Origin: Phallusia mammillata
Taxonomy: Eukaryota > Chordata > Ascidiacea > Phlebobranchia > Ascidiidae
Reading direction: 5' to 3'
DNA: 64,000 nt
Assembly (NCBI GenBank): GCA_003260075.1
Contig: QLIY01000725.1
Coordinates: forward strand, 1 to 64,000
Shown here piece after piece: positions 1-10,799 of the stretch (position 1 is its first letter; every line of letters begins with the position of its first letter). The position numbers were made by a program, and so were the translations under genes. The notes below the pieces were generated by a model. It ran no database searches. It had not been told where the DNA came from and saw nothing but the letters and a program-made list of their open reading frames with translations.

Positions 1-2070
1 TTATTTGCTTCCCCGACGAAACCAATCACAGCACATCTTTAAAATCTGTCACCACCGAGAGTATAATTCTTGTATGGTATCACGCATAACTTTTCGATAA
101 GCCACGGCAAAATAGAGAACGCAAAACATTAAAAGCGTTAATTTTTGACCCTTGCCAAAATAACTAATATAACACTAAATCTTTAAATATATGCGTTTTC
201 TATTGCAATTTAAACCGATTCTTTCCCCCCCCCCCAGAATATCGTAGGGGTTCGGCCGTTATGAAAAGGTTAAGAACCACTGGTATAACGTATAAGTTTT
301 CGACCCGCTCGGCACAATAGAGAACGCAAAACATTAAAAGCGTTAATTTTTGTCCCTTGCCAAAATAACTAATAAAAAACTAAATCTTTAAATATATACG
401 TTTTCTATTGCAATTTAAACCGATTGTTTGGCAAGAGACACTGATCGATTTGATACACAATATTGTCGAAAACCACGAACCTCTGGTGTATGTCTGATTT
501 TTATGGTAAAAAAATGTTCGTTTACGAATATTTAAACTCTTCGTAAATAGTATTTAAACTAATTTTTGATCGATTAATAACTAGGTAAATATATTCTTAC
601 CTTATTATGCTATGCGTGTGATTCTTTGTTTTGCTGGCACGATAGATGATTTTTTATGGGCGGCCGATTTGCTAATTTCATGTTCACAAACATTTTGATA
701 GAATTTAAACTAATGCCTTTCTCGTTTCTGGCTGTTATAATGTAAATCTTTTTGCACGCCCAATTCTGGCCCCATTTCATTGATAACTTAATTTAATTAG
801 CTGACACTCACACAAAAACGTTCGCACTTCTCATCAGGATCATTGTAAGCAGAAATTGGCACGTAGCACTATGCCTGCGGATATCCACCAGGCAAGGTAT
901 AGTTGCGTTTGTAGGTTAGATCGAAAGTGCACAGCATATTAACACTGGGCGGAAACAAAAACACTGAGCATTTCGGCAGATTACCTAAGTAACAAACGAA
1001 TAAACTGCAAAGGATAATTTACATATTAACGCTTCAAAAGACTGAGGTTTTTAACTTTGCCATTGCAGATAACAGTTGAAGGTAAACGACGCTCTTTATT
1101 ACTTTATGTTAAAACACTAAAAACAAGTATATAGCATAAAAACTAACACGTTCGCTTTTAAGCAAAATAAACGGAAAACTCGCGCATTCTGGGTAAGTCA
1201 AAACGTGAACATAATAACGACATGATTGTACATGTTTGCACCCCGTTTATACACATTTACAGGAGTTTACAACACTAAATTTTAATCATTTAATGAGACG
1301 CTGTGTCTAGCACAAATAACATTTTCAGCACTTAAATGACTAAAAGTAAATCAATAAATTGGTCAAAAACAGTGTAAAAGGTATAAAGGGGTTACACAAG
1401 ACCAAAAACGTGAATGGCATAAAATTAATAAAACGGAAAGAAAGGGAACTGCAAAGCGGCAACGTTTGGCAACTTATTTTAGATTCACTTGGCACATTTT
1501 TGGATTTAAGTGCAGTTTGATTATTACACTGATTGTGTTTAGTGTCTTACAGCATATTTATTGGTACTAAAAACGCAAGACTAGAAATACGAATATGTTT
1601 GCTTTCTAATTACTATTGCAATCAGCTGTCACAAACTATCAAGAACAACATTGTTGGCACGCTAAGCCATTGTCAATTTGACTTAACAAGTAAACTGACA
1701 TGCGGTGTTAGAAAAAGTTGCCTAGTACTGCTATGGAACGTACATAGTTTACAAAATTTTATTGCCCCAAAAATATGTTTTCTATTGTGAGCCATTGGAT
1801 GTGAGCCATTGGCTATGAGATACTTAAACAAATTGCATTGAAACAGTGATGTGGCATTACGTGTCTGGGTATGAATAAAACAAAAGTTTTTAATGCCCCC
1901 AAAAATACGTTTTCTATTGTTCGCCATTGGCTATTCGATACCGAAACAAAATGCATTTAAACACTGATGTGACATTACGTGAGTGGGTATAAATAAAAAA
2001 ATGCATACAATAAAGGTCATGGTTTTAAAATGTTTGCTTTGCTACAGCTATCGCAGTAACCTTCCCTGAT
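1..2070. other. AT-rich repeat-like DNA, no gene seen
   Basis: About 120 bp repeats as an allele-like pair (about 105-226 and 305-425) around a C run at 227-236. A hAT-type terminal repeat (aaggttaagaaccactg) ends at 282 with its other end lost. A second local near-duplication of about 130 bp lies at 1745-1990 (cgttttctattg, tgtggcattacgtg). No supported gene. Confidence 0.5.
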
Positions 2071-2780
2071 ATGTCATCTGATCTTCGCAGCAGGAGGTTC
2101 CTCGACAAGATTAAACTTTACAAGATATTTCACAGCTGGGCGAAGACCGGTCAGAAACTCCATGACGTCACGTAAACCGGTCACGATTACGTAAGCAAGG
2201 CGACGTCAGAACAACAAATGCAGTCATCTACCAGCATCACGGAAATGAGGATTAGATCTTGATGGTTGCCAATGGATATTTACATTTTTGTTGCACAGGT
2301 TCCAGGTTGTCGGTAGTATCGTCTGTAACAAACACAAGTTAAATAAATGCTTGAGTATTAAAACAAAAACAATTCGATATACGTTTGAATGTGCGGTCAG
2401 CGGAAAAAAAATCGTTTTAAAGATGTATATACCTTGTAACGAAAAGCGCGTGCCTTGCGAACTCGTAGTGTGACGTGGTGGTTGATGACTTGGGATCCAA
2501 CGTCTAAAACCAATTACATAGTTTAAAATCAATAGGACAAATATAACGGGACGACAAAACGCCGTTTTGGGGCTCTTTACATTTCCCAATTATTTTTAAA
2601 TACGATACTTGTTTAATAACAAGAATAGATTAGTAAACAACCGTAGAAAAATTCTTTAACATAGTACTTTTTGAATTATTTCACAATCCGTAGGCTATGC
2701 AAGGTTCCTTTTATTTGGAACAAATCCTTGAGAAAACGCAATAACCTTATAGTGGTTGAAGTCGCTTCTTCACAAAACTG

Positions 2781-5700
2781 TTACTGCCAGTGCTCCTGTT
2801 GGTTTGACCCATCACCTTAAAACAAATGATAAAAATTAGAGTGGCTTAAGGAGAAACATTTTCTCGTTAAAAAGCAAAACACGTACCATTTGTTTGTTTA
2901 TTTGGCGATTTTACGCAAGTTTTTTACTTCCACCTCTGAAAACAGCAAAAATGCTAACTTATCCTAACCTGTGGAAACAAACAAAAAAACACTACTTTTT
3001 CCTAACCTGTGGAAACAAAAAACAACAACATTACTTTATCCTAACCTGTGGAAACAAAAAGCAACAACATTACTTTATCTCAACCTGTGGAAACAAAAAG
3101 CAACAACATTACTTTATCCTAACCTGTGGAAACAAAAAGCAACAACACTACTTTATCCTAACCTGTGGAAATAAAAAGCAACAACACTACTTTATCGTAA
3201 CCTGTGGAAACAAACAAAAAACACTGCTTTATCCTAACTTGTGGGGAAAAGGTCCCTAACCTGCCAAAAAAGAAAAAATACAAATTCATTTTGATCTGTG
3301 AAAACAGAAAACATTGGTTTACCTTAACCTGTGAAAACAATAAACATATCAATTTATCTTGAACTGCGAAAACAGAAAGAAGTAATAACTTATAATAACC
3401 TGTGGAAACATAAAATAATTTAAATAAACCTAACCTGTGGAAACATGAAAATACCAATTTATCCTAACCTGTAAAAACAGAAAAAAATAATTGAACCTAA
3501 CCTGTAAAATCAGAAAACATTACTTTAGCCTAACCTGTGGAAACAGAAAAATACTAATTTGTAACACCTGTGGAAACATAAAATGCTATAATTTATCCTG
3601 TGGGGTAAAAAAAGAAAAAAATTGAACCTATGAAAACAGAAAAACATAAATGTTAAGATAAAACTTTGGAATAATTTTAAAAATACCTGAAATAAAAGCC
3701 TTCAAACCGAACAAAGGCGTGTACATGTTTTTCCTGTTTACAAGCCCAATTGCAAATATTCCAGCCAAATTACCAATGAGGCAACCTAAAAAGAAACAAT
3801 AAGCGATAAGAAACATGCATTAAACGGTTTCACACAACAAACTTACCAAGTAAATTTGCTGTACATTGAAATTACCGACTCAATACAGACTTCTGGCATA
3901 ACTGTACTTTTTCAAACTTGCACTGACGATGGCGGTTTGCATGATTAGGAACGGAACGCACAGTTCACAAACAGACAACACTATAGTATAAAGAACCTTT
4001 TCGGCTGATGTAAAAGGCACAACACCCCCCCAAGAACTGGTCTACTTAAAGGAAATTAAAGGATGGAAAAAGATAACACTCCACACGCACGTTTTGTTGT
4101 TGAAAAGGGGAAAACGACAAGAAAAATACAAATACCATAAATGTGCCATTTTTAAATAAATATATTTTATATTTAATAATTAATCATTGACTAAGCACGC
4201 TTTTTTATAAAACATAATTAGACGTTCGCCTGCTTCGTAATTCGTACCGAAGGTTCTGCAAAAGAACGTTGCTACCGCCATCGTCCCTGAACGACCGACG
4301 AAACAATACACAACTTTTCTCAACTAACTGTCCTCCATACAACCGGCGCAAATTAGCCTATGAAAAGTAAAAGATGAGTCTGTCGTGTTTTACAGCCACC
4401 CAAAAAGTCAAATTATTGCCCCATAATGACAGGGTAACCGGGTCAAGCAGAAATACGGAACTGAGATCGGTTAGTGTTATTAAGTTAGCCTAAAGTCACA
4501 AGAAAAAAGGGAATTGACCAGAATAATTGGGAACAGGGGCATTCATACAGCGCATTGTTGTTAATTAACATCCAAACTTATTGCAAGATATGGACTTTAA
4601 TATCACATGCTTGATATTCAGTGCACGACCTCTTCAAAAAAAGATCTTGAACTGGATTTACAAGAATGGATAGCACAATCTGGTCAAAACCCGACAAAAA
4701 ACCACGCCCCTACATTTACAGTTAATATAGGCGCCAAGAGATCGTTTCAAAGGGACAGTGAAGTTTAAAGCGTATAACTCAACAACATCTTATCACTGTC
4801 CCTTGCCCTTCGAGAACCCCCTGTAGAGACCCAAAAGAATTACGCAACCGCAGGGCTGGGAAATTTAACAACAGTTTGCGCCCTATCACAGGGTGGCTCA
4901 CGTGATTTTTCGGGCAAAATGCAAAGTCGGTCCCCTCCAGCTCACGGGCCTGAGCTATCATTGGGAATAACGGTGTCCCTACTTGGTCGCGCCTGCACCG
5001 CGGCCAATGCAATGCGGTGGATGCCGTGCCCAGGCCGTGTTTCTAAGCGAACCTTATATTAACTAAAGCCATTTAGCAACGTGCCACACCTAGCTAGATA
5101 TCGTTCTAAGCTAATATCCCTAAGTGGCGCGCGAATCCCAATCGTACCCCACCTATGTTAGCTAACCTACACCTTAGTTAACGAGTGCTACTCTAGTTAA
5201 ANCCCTCCAGCTCACGGGCCTGAGCTATCATTGGGAATAACGGTGTCCCTACTTGGTCGCGCCTGCACCGCGGCCAATGCAATGCGGTGGATGCCGTGCC
5301 CAGGCCGTGTTTCTAAGCGAACCTTATATTAACTAAAGCCATTTAGCAACGCGCCACACCTAGCTAGAAATCGTTCTAATCTAAAGTCCCTAAGTGGCGC
5401 GCGAATCCCAATCGTACCCCACCTATGTTACCTAACCTACACCTTAGTTAACGAGTGCTACTCTAGTTATAGCCCTGGCGCCAGCTAGCTGACAATAGTA
5501 GCACTCCTACAGACTTGGACCTTTATTTGTCCTCCACGGACAAAGTAAAAGCCACTCACCCTAGCGCTAGTTAACCTAAGTTAGGCAATTCCGTAATCCC
5601 GGTTGACCCCCCCCCCCTCCTACAGACTTGGACCTTTATTTGTCCTCCACGGACAAAGTAAAAGTCACTCACCCTAGCGTTAGTTAGCCTAAGTTAGGCA

Positions 5701-6540
5701 ATTCCGTAATCCCGGTTGGCCCACGACAGACTCCTATGTTTACATACAAGCAAATATTTTGAAGTGGAGAAATGTTGATTGATGGATGAAGAAATTAGAT
5801 GTTGTGGTGTCGACGAAATCATAGATGACATTATGTAAACCTGTCATCAAAAATACAGGATGTTAGAAATAAAAACACGAATGGTTAATAGTTAACTCCA
5901 TAAATAAGAATGCTTGTATCAGTTAGTTATCAATTCCACGTTGAAAAATGGAGCACTGGCAGTGTAAATTCCACAATTATTGCCTAACGCGCAAAGCGCC
6001 GACTTTACTACGTCACAGAAAACGCGCAAATCTACCCGCGAATGCTTTAGGTGCCTTGCGTTTATGTTGACACTCGTGCACAGGTGTTTCAAGTCTCCTT
6101 AACATCAACCTATTCTATCAGAAATTAAGTTTAACCAATAGAAGAGGAAAACGACTTAAATCTGATAATAATTATTTGCTTGGTGTCCAATTTCTACAGA
6201 AGACAATATTTTAAAACTAAAAACTTGTACATTTGTCAAATCAATAGTTGTGGAAATGGCGTAAAACTAGGTTAACCAGATTTTGCTGTACTAAAACACA
6301 AGATTAACAGGCCCATGTTATATAAAAATACATATATAGGTACCATTAGGTATTATAAAGAAAACAAATGATTTACCTTGTAACACTTCTAGACCTTTCA
6401 CTCCGTTCGGCACGAGCTCCACAAACGAAATGACTTCGGGAGGAAAGGAGCAAGTTCAGCGTGAGGAAACCTCGACAGCTGATTGGTCGTGACGTTGTCA
6501 GTTAACTTAAGCGTGACAAGTGTCGATGTAGCGCGAAAAT
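2781..6540 (-). CDS. Possible small membrane-protein gene, fragments of three exons
   Basis: Three phase-compatible pieces: an exon ending at 6377 (donor gtaaat) whose open frame reads PEVISFVELVPNGVKGLEVL, an internal 99-nt exon 3785-3687 coding CLIGNLAGIFAIGLVNRKNM then YTPLFGLKAFIS (one hydrophobic helix), and a terminal piece 2815-2781 coding GDGSNQQEHWQ then stop. No in-frame ATG is visible in the first piece and no family is recognised, so the join is tentative; a start exon may be missing. The stretch 6377-6540 is GC-richer and could be a promoter plus 5' exon. Confidence 0.28.
2955..3610. repeat. Minisatellite with a 39-bp unit
   Basis: About seven good copies of a 39-bp unit (aacctgtggaaacaaaaagc...) lie at 2955-3250, followed by decayed copies to about 3610. 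Because 39 is a multiple of three, the array is open in two plus-strand frames and gives a 13-residue protein repeat (TTLLYPNLWKQKA), which is probably not expressed. Confidence 0.9.
4740..5720. repeat. GC-rich segment present in two joined allele-like copies
   Basis: 4937-5200 repeats at 5203-5480 across a single N at 5202, and about 5510-5600 repeats at 5617-5718 across a C run. Copies differ at a few bases. The unit is unusually GC-rich for this window and has short palindromic motifs (ggcgcc, gtggcgcgcg), so it may include a structured RNA or a transposon end; I do not recognise it. Confidence 0.7.
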
Positions 6541-7790
6541 TAAATTGTATTGGGTAAAGATTAACTTTAATCAATACAATTTACATGGCTACAGCCAATA
6601 ATGCAGAAAATAGATACACATTTATAATCGTTAACACTTGTTTTTAGTTTGTAGATTTGTAATTTCAATGTTTTTAAAAAAGCACTGCTTGGGTTGTTTT
6701 GAAGCAAATTTGATCCTTAAAACTACAATTAGCTTCAAGGCCCCGCCACAACCGGCCATTTTATTGTAGGCATTGAGCGTACCAGCTTCTCTCAACCCAT
6801 ACCCAGGATAAGCGACACCATAGCTTACGCGCCTGACTGTTTGCGCAAGAATCAAAATGAAAAACAAAAATTTAAAACAGCTGATTACTACAACAACAAT
6901 CAAGCCAGAAATAGGTGTACAATGTCAAAACGTTGTAATGTTATGTAATTTCAAAATATTTTTTGCACTTCTGCATGTTCATTAAACCGGTATAAAATTA
7001 ACTTTTCACTAAAACAAACGTTTGTTGCGTTTGTAACGGTTCACTGGTTAAATTCCCGATTTGATTTCTATGGACCAACGTGAATCAAAATTGCCTAGTA
7101 ATACCTGAAGTATGCTCTGTTTATTATTGGGTTTTTACATTTTAATCGGCTGTTTTTGTGTGAAACTGGAGGGCAGAGATATCTTGTATTTGTGATCTTC
7201 ATCTCTTGATGAATTTTACTTATACCACTTTTTTACCGAGAAGCTATAATGTTTTAATGTTATAAAATTTTACAGTGTAAATCTGTAACATTTCCTAATT
7301 AATCACTGGGTGTTTGACATGGAAACATTGTTGTTTCAGTCAAACATCGTGTTTCTGATACTCAAAATACTTTGTTGCAACTGGGTAATTTTACAGGAAT
7401 TTTATGAGTTCGGGGGAGGAATTTCATTAAAACTGTAAAAAACAATACATTGGAAATGTTACAGAATATTTTTGTACATACTTTAAGGATGTCCATTATA
7501 ACTTGGATCCGGTTCACATTTAGAACTGGTTGTAAAGGATTCTGAAATGGACATCCCTAATTACAAGGTCTACTTCAAATTGCTATAATTTTTTATGTTA
7601 TATTTGTTTTTCGTCTTGTGGGGAGGAATGAATAGTTCGAAAATGGGCAAAGGGAGGAATGTAACTAAAAAGGTTGGGAACCACTGCCATAGCGGCACAG
7701 TGATATTTACAGGCGGCCCAATGGATTTTAACCTGTTCTATTTAACTCTGGTAAAAAATCATTTACAAAATTTATTCTGCTTTGTTTGTA
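6541..7790. other. Intergenic DNA upstream of PSMA3
   Basis: AT-rich. A hAT-type end (aaaggttgggaaccactg) is at about 7668-7686, and a short inverted repeat (aaggatgtccatt ... aatggacatccct) spans about 7484-7560. No gene recognised; a minus-strand open stretch at 6631-6903 has no supporting evidence. Confidence 0.4.
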
Positions 7791-7812
7791 GACGTTTAGT
7801 TAATTCCTAAAT

Positions 7813-8568
7813 ATGAGTTCCATTGGTACTGGGTATGATTTGTCTGCTGCACAGTTTTCCCCAGATGGCAGAGTTTTCCAAGTCGAATATGCCCAAAAAG
7901 CAGTTGAAAACAGCAGCACAGCCATTGGCATTCGGTGCAAAGATGGAATCATACTTGCCGTAGAAAAGTTGATTGCTTCTAAGCTCCATGAGGATGATTC
8001 CAACCAGCGGATTTTTAACATTGATAAACACATTGGTATGGCGGTAGCTGGGTTGTTAACCGATGCTAGGGAGATTGTGGACATTGCACGAACAGAAGCA
8101 AGTAATTATCGACTACAATATGGATCTTCTGTGCCTCTTAAGTACCTTACAGAGAGGGTTGCTATGTACATGCATGCGTACACTCTTTACAGTTCTGTGA
8201 GGCCATTTGGTGCAAGTGTTCTTTTAGCATCCTACTGTAACGATGTCCCAGAGTTGTTTATGATTGACCCTTCTGGTGTTCCCCTTGGATATAATGGATG
8301 TGCCATTGGCAAAGCAAAGCAGTCTGCAAAAACCGAGATCGAAAAACTTAAACTTCGGGAGATTTCTGCCCAAGAAGCTGTTAAAGAAGCAACTAAAATC
8401 ATCTATGTTGTGCATGATGAAGTGAAGGATAAAGCATTCCAATTACAGCTGAGTTGGGTTGGAAAGGATACCAATGGTGTGCACTCACTTGTGCCACAAG
8501 ACTTAGTTGAGAGTGCTGAAGAATATGTGAAGCAGGCAATGGAAGAAAGTGACTCAGATGAAGACTGA
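7813..8568 (+). CDS. PSMA3: Proteasome subunit alpha type-3 (20S core alpha7)
   Basis: A single uninterrupted 251-residue ORF encodes an alpha-ring subunit of the 20S proteasome, which gates substrate entry to the proteolytic chamber in cytosol and nucleus. The N terminus [20 protein letters not shown] followed by [15 protein letters not shown] is the alpha-subunit signature, and the acidic tail EESDSDED matches the C-terminal acidic tail characteristic of PSMA3. Length is close to the vertebrate protein (about 255). The ATG is the first codon of the conserved N terminus. A consensus acceptor (tttgtttgtag, ending at 7793) lies 19 bp upstream, so the 5' UTR is either cis-spliced or receives a spliced leader, which ascidians use; the sequence cannot separate these. 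A polyadenylation signal AATAAA is at 8710-8715. No introns interrupt the coding part, unlike the neighbouring genes. Confidence 0.97.
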   Translation: MSSIGTGYDLSAAQFSPDGRVFQVEYAQKAVENSSTAIGIRCKDGIILAVEKLIASKLHEDDSNQRIFNIDKHIGMAVAGLLTDAREIVDIARTEASNYRLQYGSSVPLKYLTERVAMYMHAYTLYSSVRPFGASVLLASYCNDVPELFMIDPSGVPLGYNGCAIGKAKQSAKTEIEKLKLREISAQEAVKEATKIIYVVHDEVKDKAFQLQLSWVGKDTNGVHSLVPQDLVESAEEYVKQAMEESDSDED

Positions 8569-8709
8569 AGTGAAGTTTTTTTTCCATGAAAGTTCCTACA
8601 TGACCCCTTTATAAGTTGTTCCACATTGCAAGATATTTAGTTGACACGCAAAGAATCATTTCACATTGCGATTTTGTTTGTTAACATTCTCTTGTGTTGT
8701 TCTGTGGGA

Positions 8710-8715
8710 AATAAA
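8710..8715 (+). terminator. Polyadenylation signal of PSMA3
   Basis: AATAAA lies about 140 bp after the PSMA3 stop codon, within a plausible short 3' UTR. Confidence 0.6.
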
Positions 8716-8980
8716 TGCCACATGGTATGTAGAACCATTTGTTTATTATGGTAGGAAAAGGAACTTTTTAGACAATCGTTTCTCCCTCTTAGTAATGGGT
8801 GGTACTAAATACTGTTTAACCTCATGCAATACAGCATAGTATGCCATATAATTTGAGGAACATGATAACATAAGCACCAACAAGGGTACATGAGGCTAGA
8901 TTGTAGTGGTATTTCGGTTACAAACCCTCACCCCAACCTGAATGGCTCTTATTGTCAATATTTTTTACATGAATTATATT

Positions 8981-8981
<1 letters not shown>

Positions 8982-9021
<40 letters not shown>
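8982..9021. repeat. C40 homopolymer
   Basis: Forty consecutive C in otherwise AT-rich DNA between PSMA3 and MRPL34; likely an assembly or sequencing artefact. Confidence 0.8.
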
Positions 9022-9022
<1 letters not shown>

Positions 9023-9392
9023 AGGTATCTTGTGGTACTTAGTACCACCGGTTAGTAACCACATGAAAAGTACCCATGACAAACTACAAGAAAGTAAAAA
9101 ACATACTAAACACTTTGAAGGTAACAAAATACTACCCTGCACCTCTCACTTGAAAAGCCTATCATGTAAACTGCTCATAACAACAATGAAAAAATGTAAA
9201 TATCCTATACAGACAATGGGCCACATACGGCTAATTGTAAAAAGGACTTATTACATTCACTGATAAAGATAAATTTTTAAGAGCATTGGTGAAGGTCTAC
9301 AACTCTACAAGAAACCTCAACATCTATTGTGTTAAACAAATGTTTGTATGTTTTCTGGTTTATTTAAGAACATAATAATTAAAACACAAAAA

Positions 9393-10794
9393 TCAATGAC
9401 ATAGATTTCTTCTGGATTCACCGCGCATCATTCTTCGAATCAAAGTAATTTTTCCATCAATTGTGCTCATGCGTTTTTTCCATCCATGCCTTCTGATTCT
9501 TCTGTGTGTACTAGGTTTGAAATTTCTTCCTAAAAAGCAGAGGCATGATCAATCAGTTGATGACATATTGCATAAAAAAATATTACACAACCAGAAAAAA
9601 GTTATGATAGCCAATTTGGGTCCCCCCCCCCATTCTTCTGTGTGTACTAGGTTTGAAATTTCTTCCTAAAAAGCAGAGGGGTGATTAGTAAATTGATGAC
9701 ATATTGCATCAAAACAATAATAAACAACCAGAAAAAAAGTTATGATGGCAGATTTGGGGAAATGATTCTCAGTTTATGTGTACAGCTACACAGGGTAATT
9801 TTTGTTTTTAGTGTATGAAACAGCAACTCAATGTTGTTGATCATGGAAATACAGAGGGATCTGGATAATCACACAATTCACTTAATTGCATGGAGATTGA
9901 AAATCCCAATTGTGACCATTTGTTATGAAAAACACCTGATTGGTCGCATAAACAAAGCTTATCAAATTGATTATCGCATTACATGAATTTATCTGTGCCA
10001 GAATTTTTTGCTATGGCCGTTTGCATTGAAATATAAAAATTGCTTTAACATAAGCACAAAGTCATCCTTATTTGTTTTGACTACTACTAAAGGTTCATTT
10101 GGATAAAAGAAAGTCACCTGTGCACCCTGCCATTGGACATATATACTGTAGATGATTTACAGCCATTAAACTTGTACAAAATTGCCAGGTAGTTACATAT
10201 ATACAGTTGTATGTAAAAATTGGTGCATGTAAAAACATTTCATAGATATTTAGGGAAATAGGTACATCTAAGGTACAAATGTACACTTATTAGTGTAATA
10301 ACATTGCTTTCTTTGCACGTTTAGATCAATTTTAAGTTAAATATGCAGTATTATCCCCCCCCCCATTTAGGGAAATAGGTACATCTAAGGTACAAATGTA
10401 CACTTATTAGTGCAATAACATTGCTTTCTTTGCACAGTTAGATCAATTTTAAGTTAAATATGCAGTATTACGTTCCATATTCTAAATTTCCTTATTACAT
10501 TTTAATGGCCTGTAGAAAATAACTGCATCATCGTAAAACTTTCTATGGTACAAATTTGACCTTAAAAAGACTTCAACTGTCAACATTACCTCTTATGTTA
10601 GTTCTTACAGGCATCTGAAGAGAGAAGGAGGGACCGAGTAGGCCTTGTACTTTCTGTAGTAAGCTTCTGGTAGGTAAATTGTTTTCACATATTCTTTGCA
10701 GGTGTTGTTGTCCATAAACAAAAGAGGAGAGCTTTCTTGTCACATTTTTAGACAGACAAACCTTATTAATAAATGAGTTGAGCAAGGAAGCCAT
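9393..10794 (-). CDS. MRPL34: Mitochondrial large-subunit ribosomal protein bL34m, two exons
   Basis: Exon 1 is 10794-10590 (205 nt, ATG at 10794, donor gtaatg) and exon 2 is 9529-9393 (137 nt, acceptor tttttag); the join is in phase 1 and gives 113 residues. The C-terminal part reads PSTHRRIRRHGWKKRMSTID then GKITLIRRMMRGESRR, the basic bL34 core that binds 23S-type rRNA; the human protein has the same RG..(Y/F)(Q/K)PS...(K/H)HGW arrangement. The N-terminal half is a positively charged, weakly conserved stretch (MASLLNSFINKVCLSKN) consistent with a mitochondrial import presequence. Because the conserved core is only about 45 codons on a separate exon, it is easy to miss in an ORF scan. A false partial copy of the exon 2 acceptor region follows a poly-C run at about 9621-9670. 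Confidence 0.88.
9621..9720 (-). pseudogene. Artefactual partial copy of the MRPL34 exon 2 acceptor region
   Basis: After a C run at about 9621-9630 the sequence around the exon 2 acceptor (cattcttctgtgtgtactag and onward) repeats with a few base changes and then continues into the intron. It looks like a second allele spliced in during assembly, not a real duplication. Confidence 0.6.
10250..10480. repeat. Allele-like duplication around a C run
   Basis: About 100 bp before the C run at 10356-10364 (tagggaaataggtacatcta...) is repeated after it with small differences. It lies in the MRPL34 intron. Confidence 0.8.
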
Positions 10795-10799
10795 TTGTA

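Noticed and set aside
2074..2163. 29-codon minus-strand ORF starting MEFLTGLRPAVKYLVKFNLV
   Set aside because: Has the look of coding sequence but ends in a stop with no donor and matches nothing I know; too short to support.
2224..2589. Minus-strand ORF with a hydrophobic stretch (RPVIFVLLILNYVIGF)
   Set aside because: No ATG at its start, no acceptor upstream and no recognised family.
2894..3259. 121-residue repeat protein
   Set aside because: Open only because a 39-bp minisatellite keeps frame; no start context, splice support or non-repeat coding sequence.
6631..6903. Minus-strand ORF with a short MVSLILG start after a good acceptor, reminiscent of a REEP-type first exon
   Set aside because: Only seven residues support it and no following REEP exon was found in the window.
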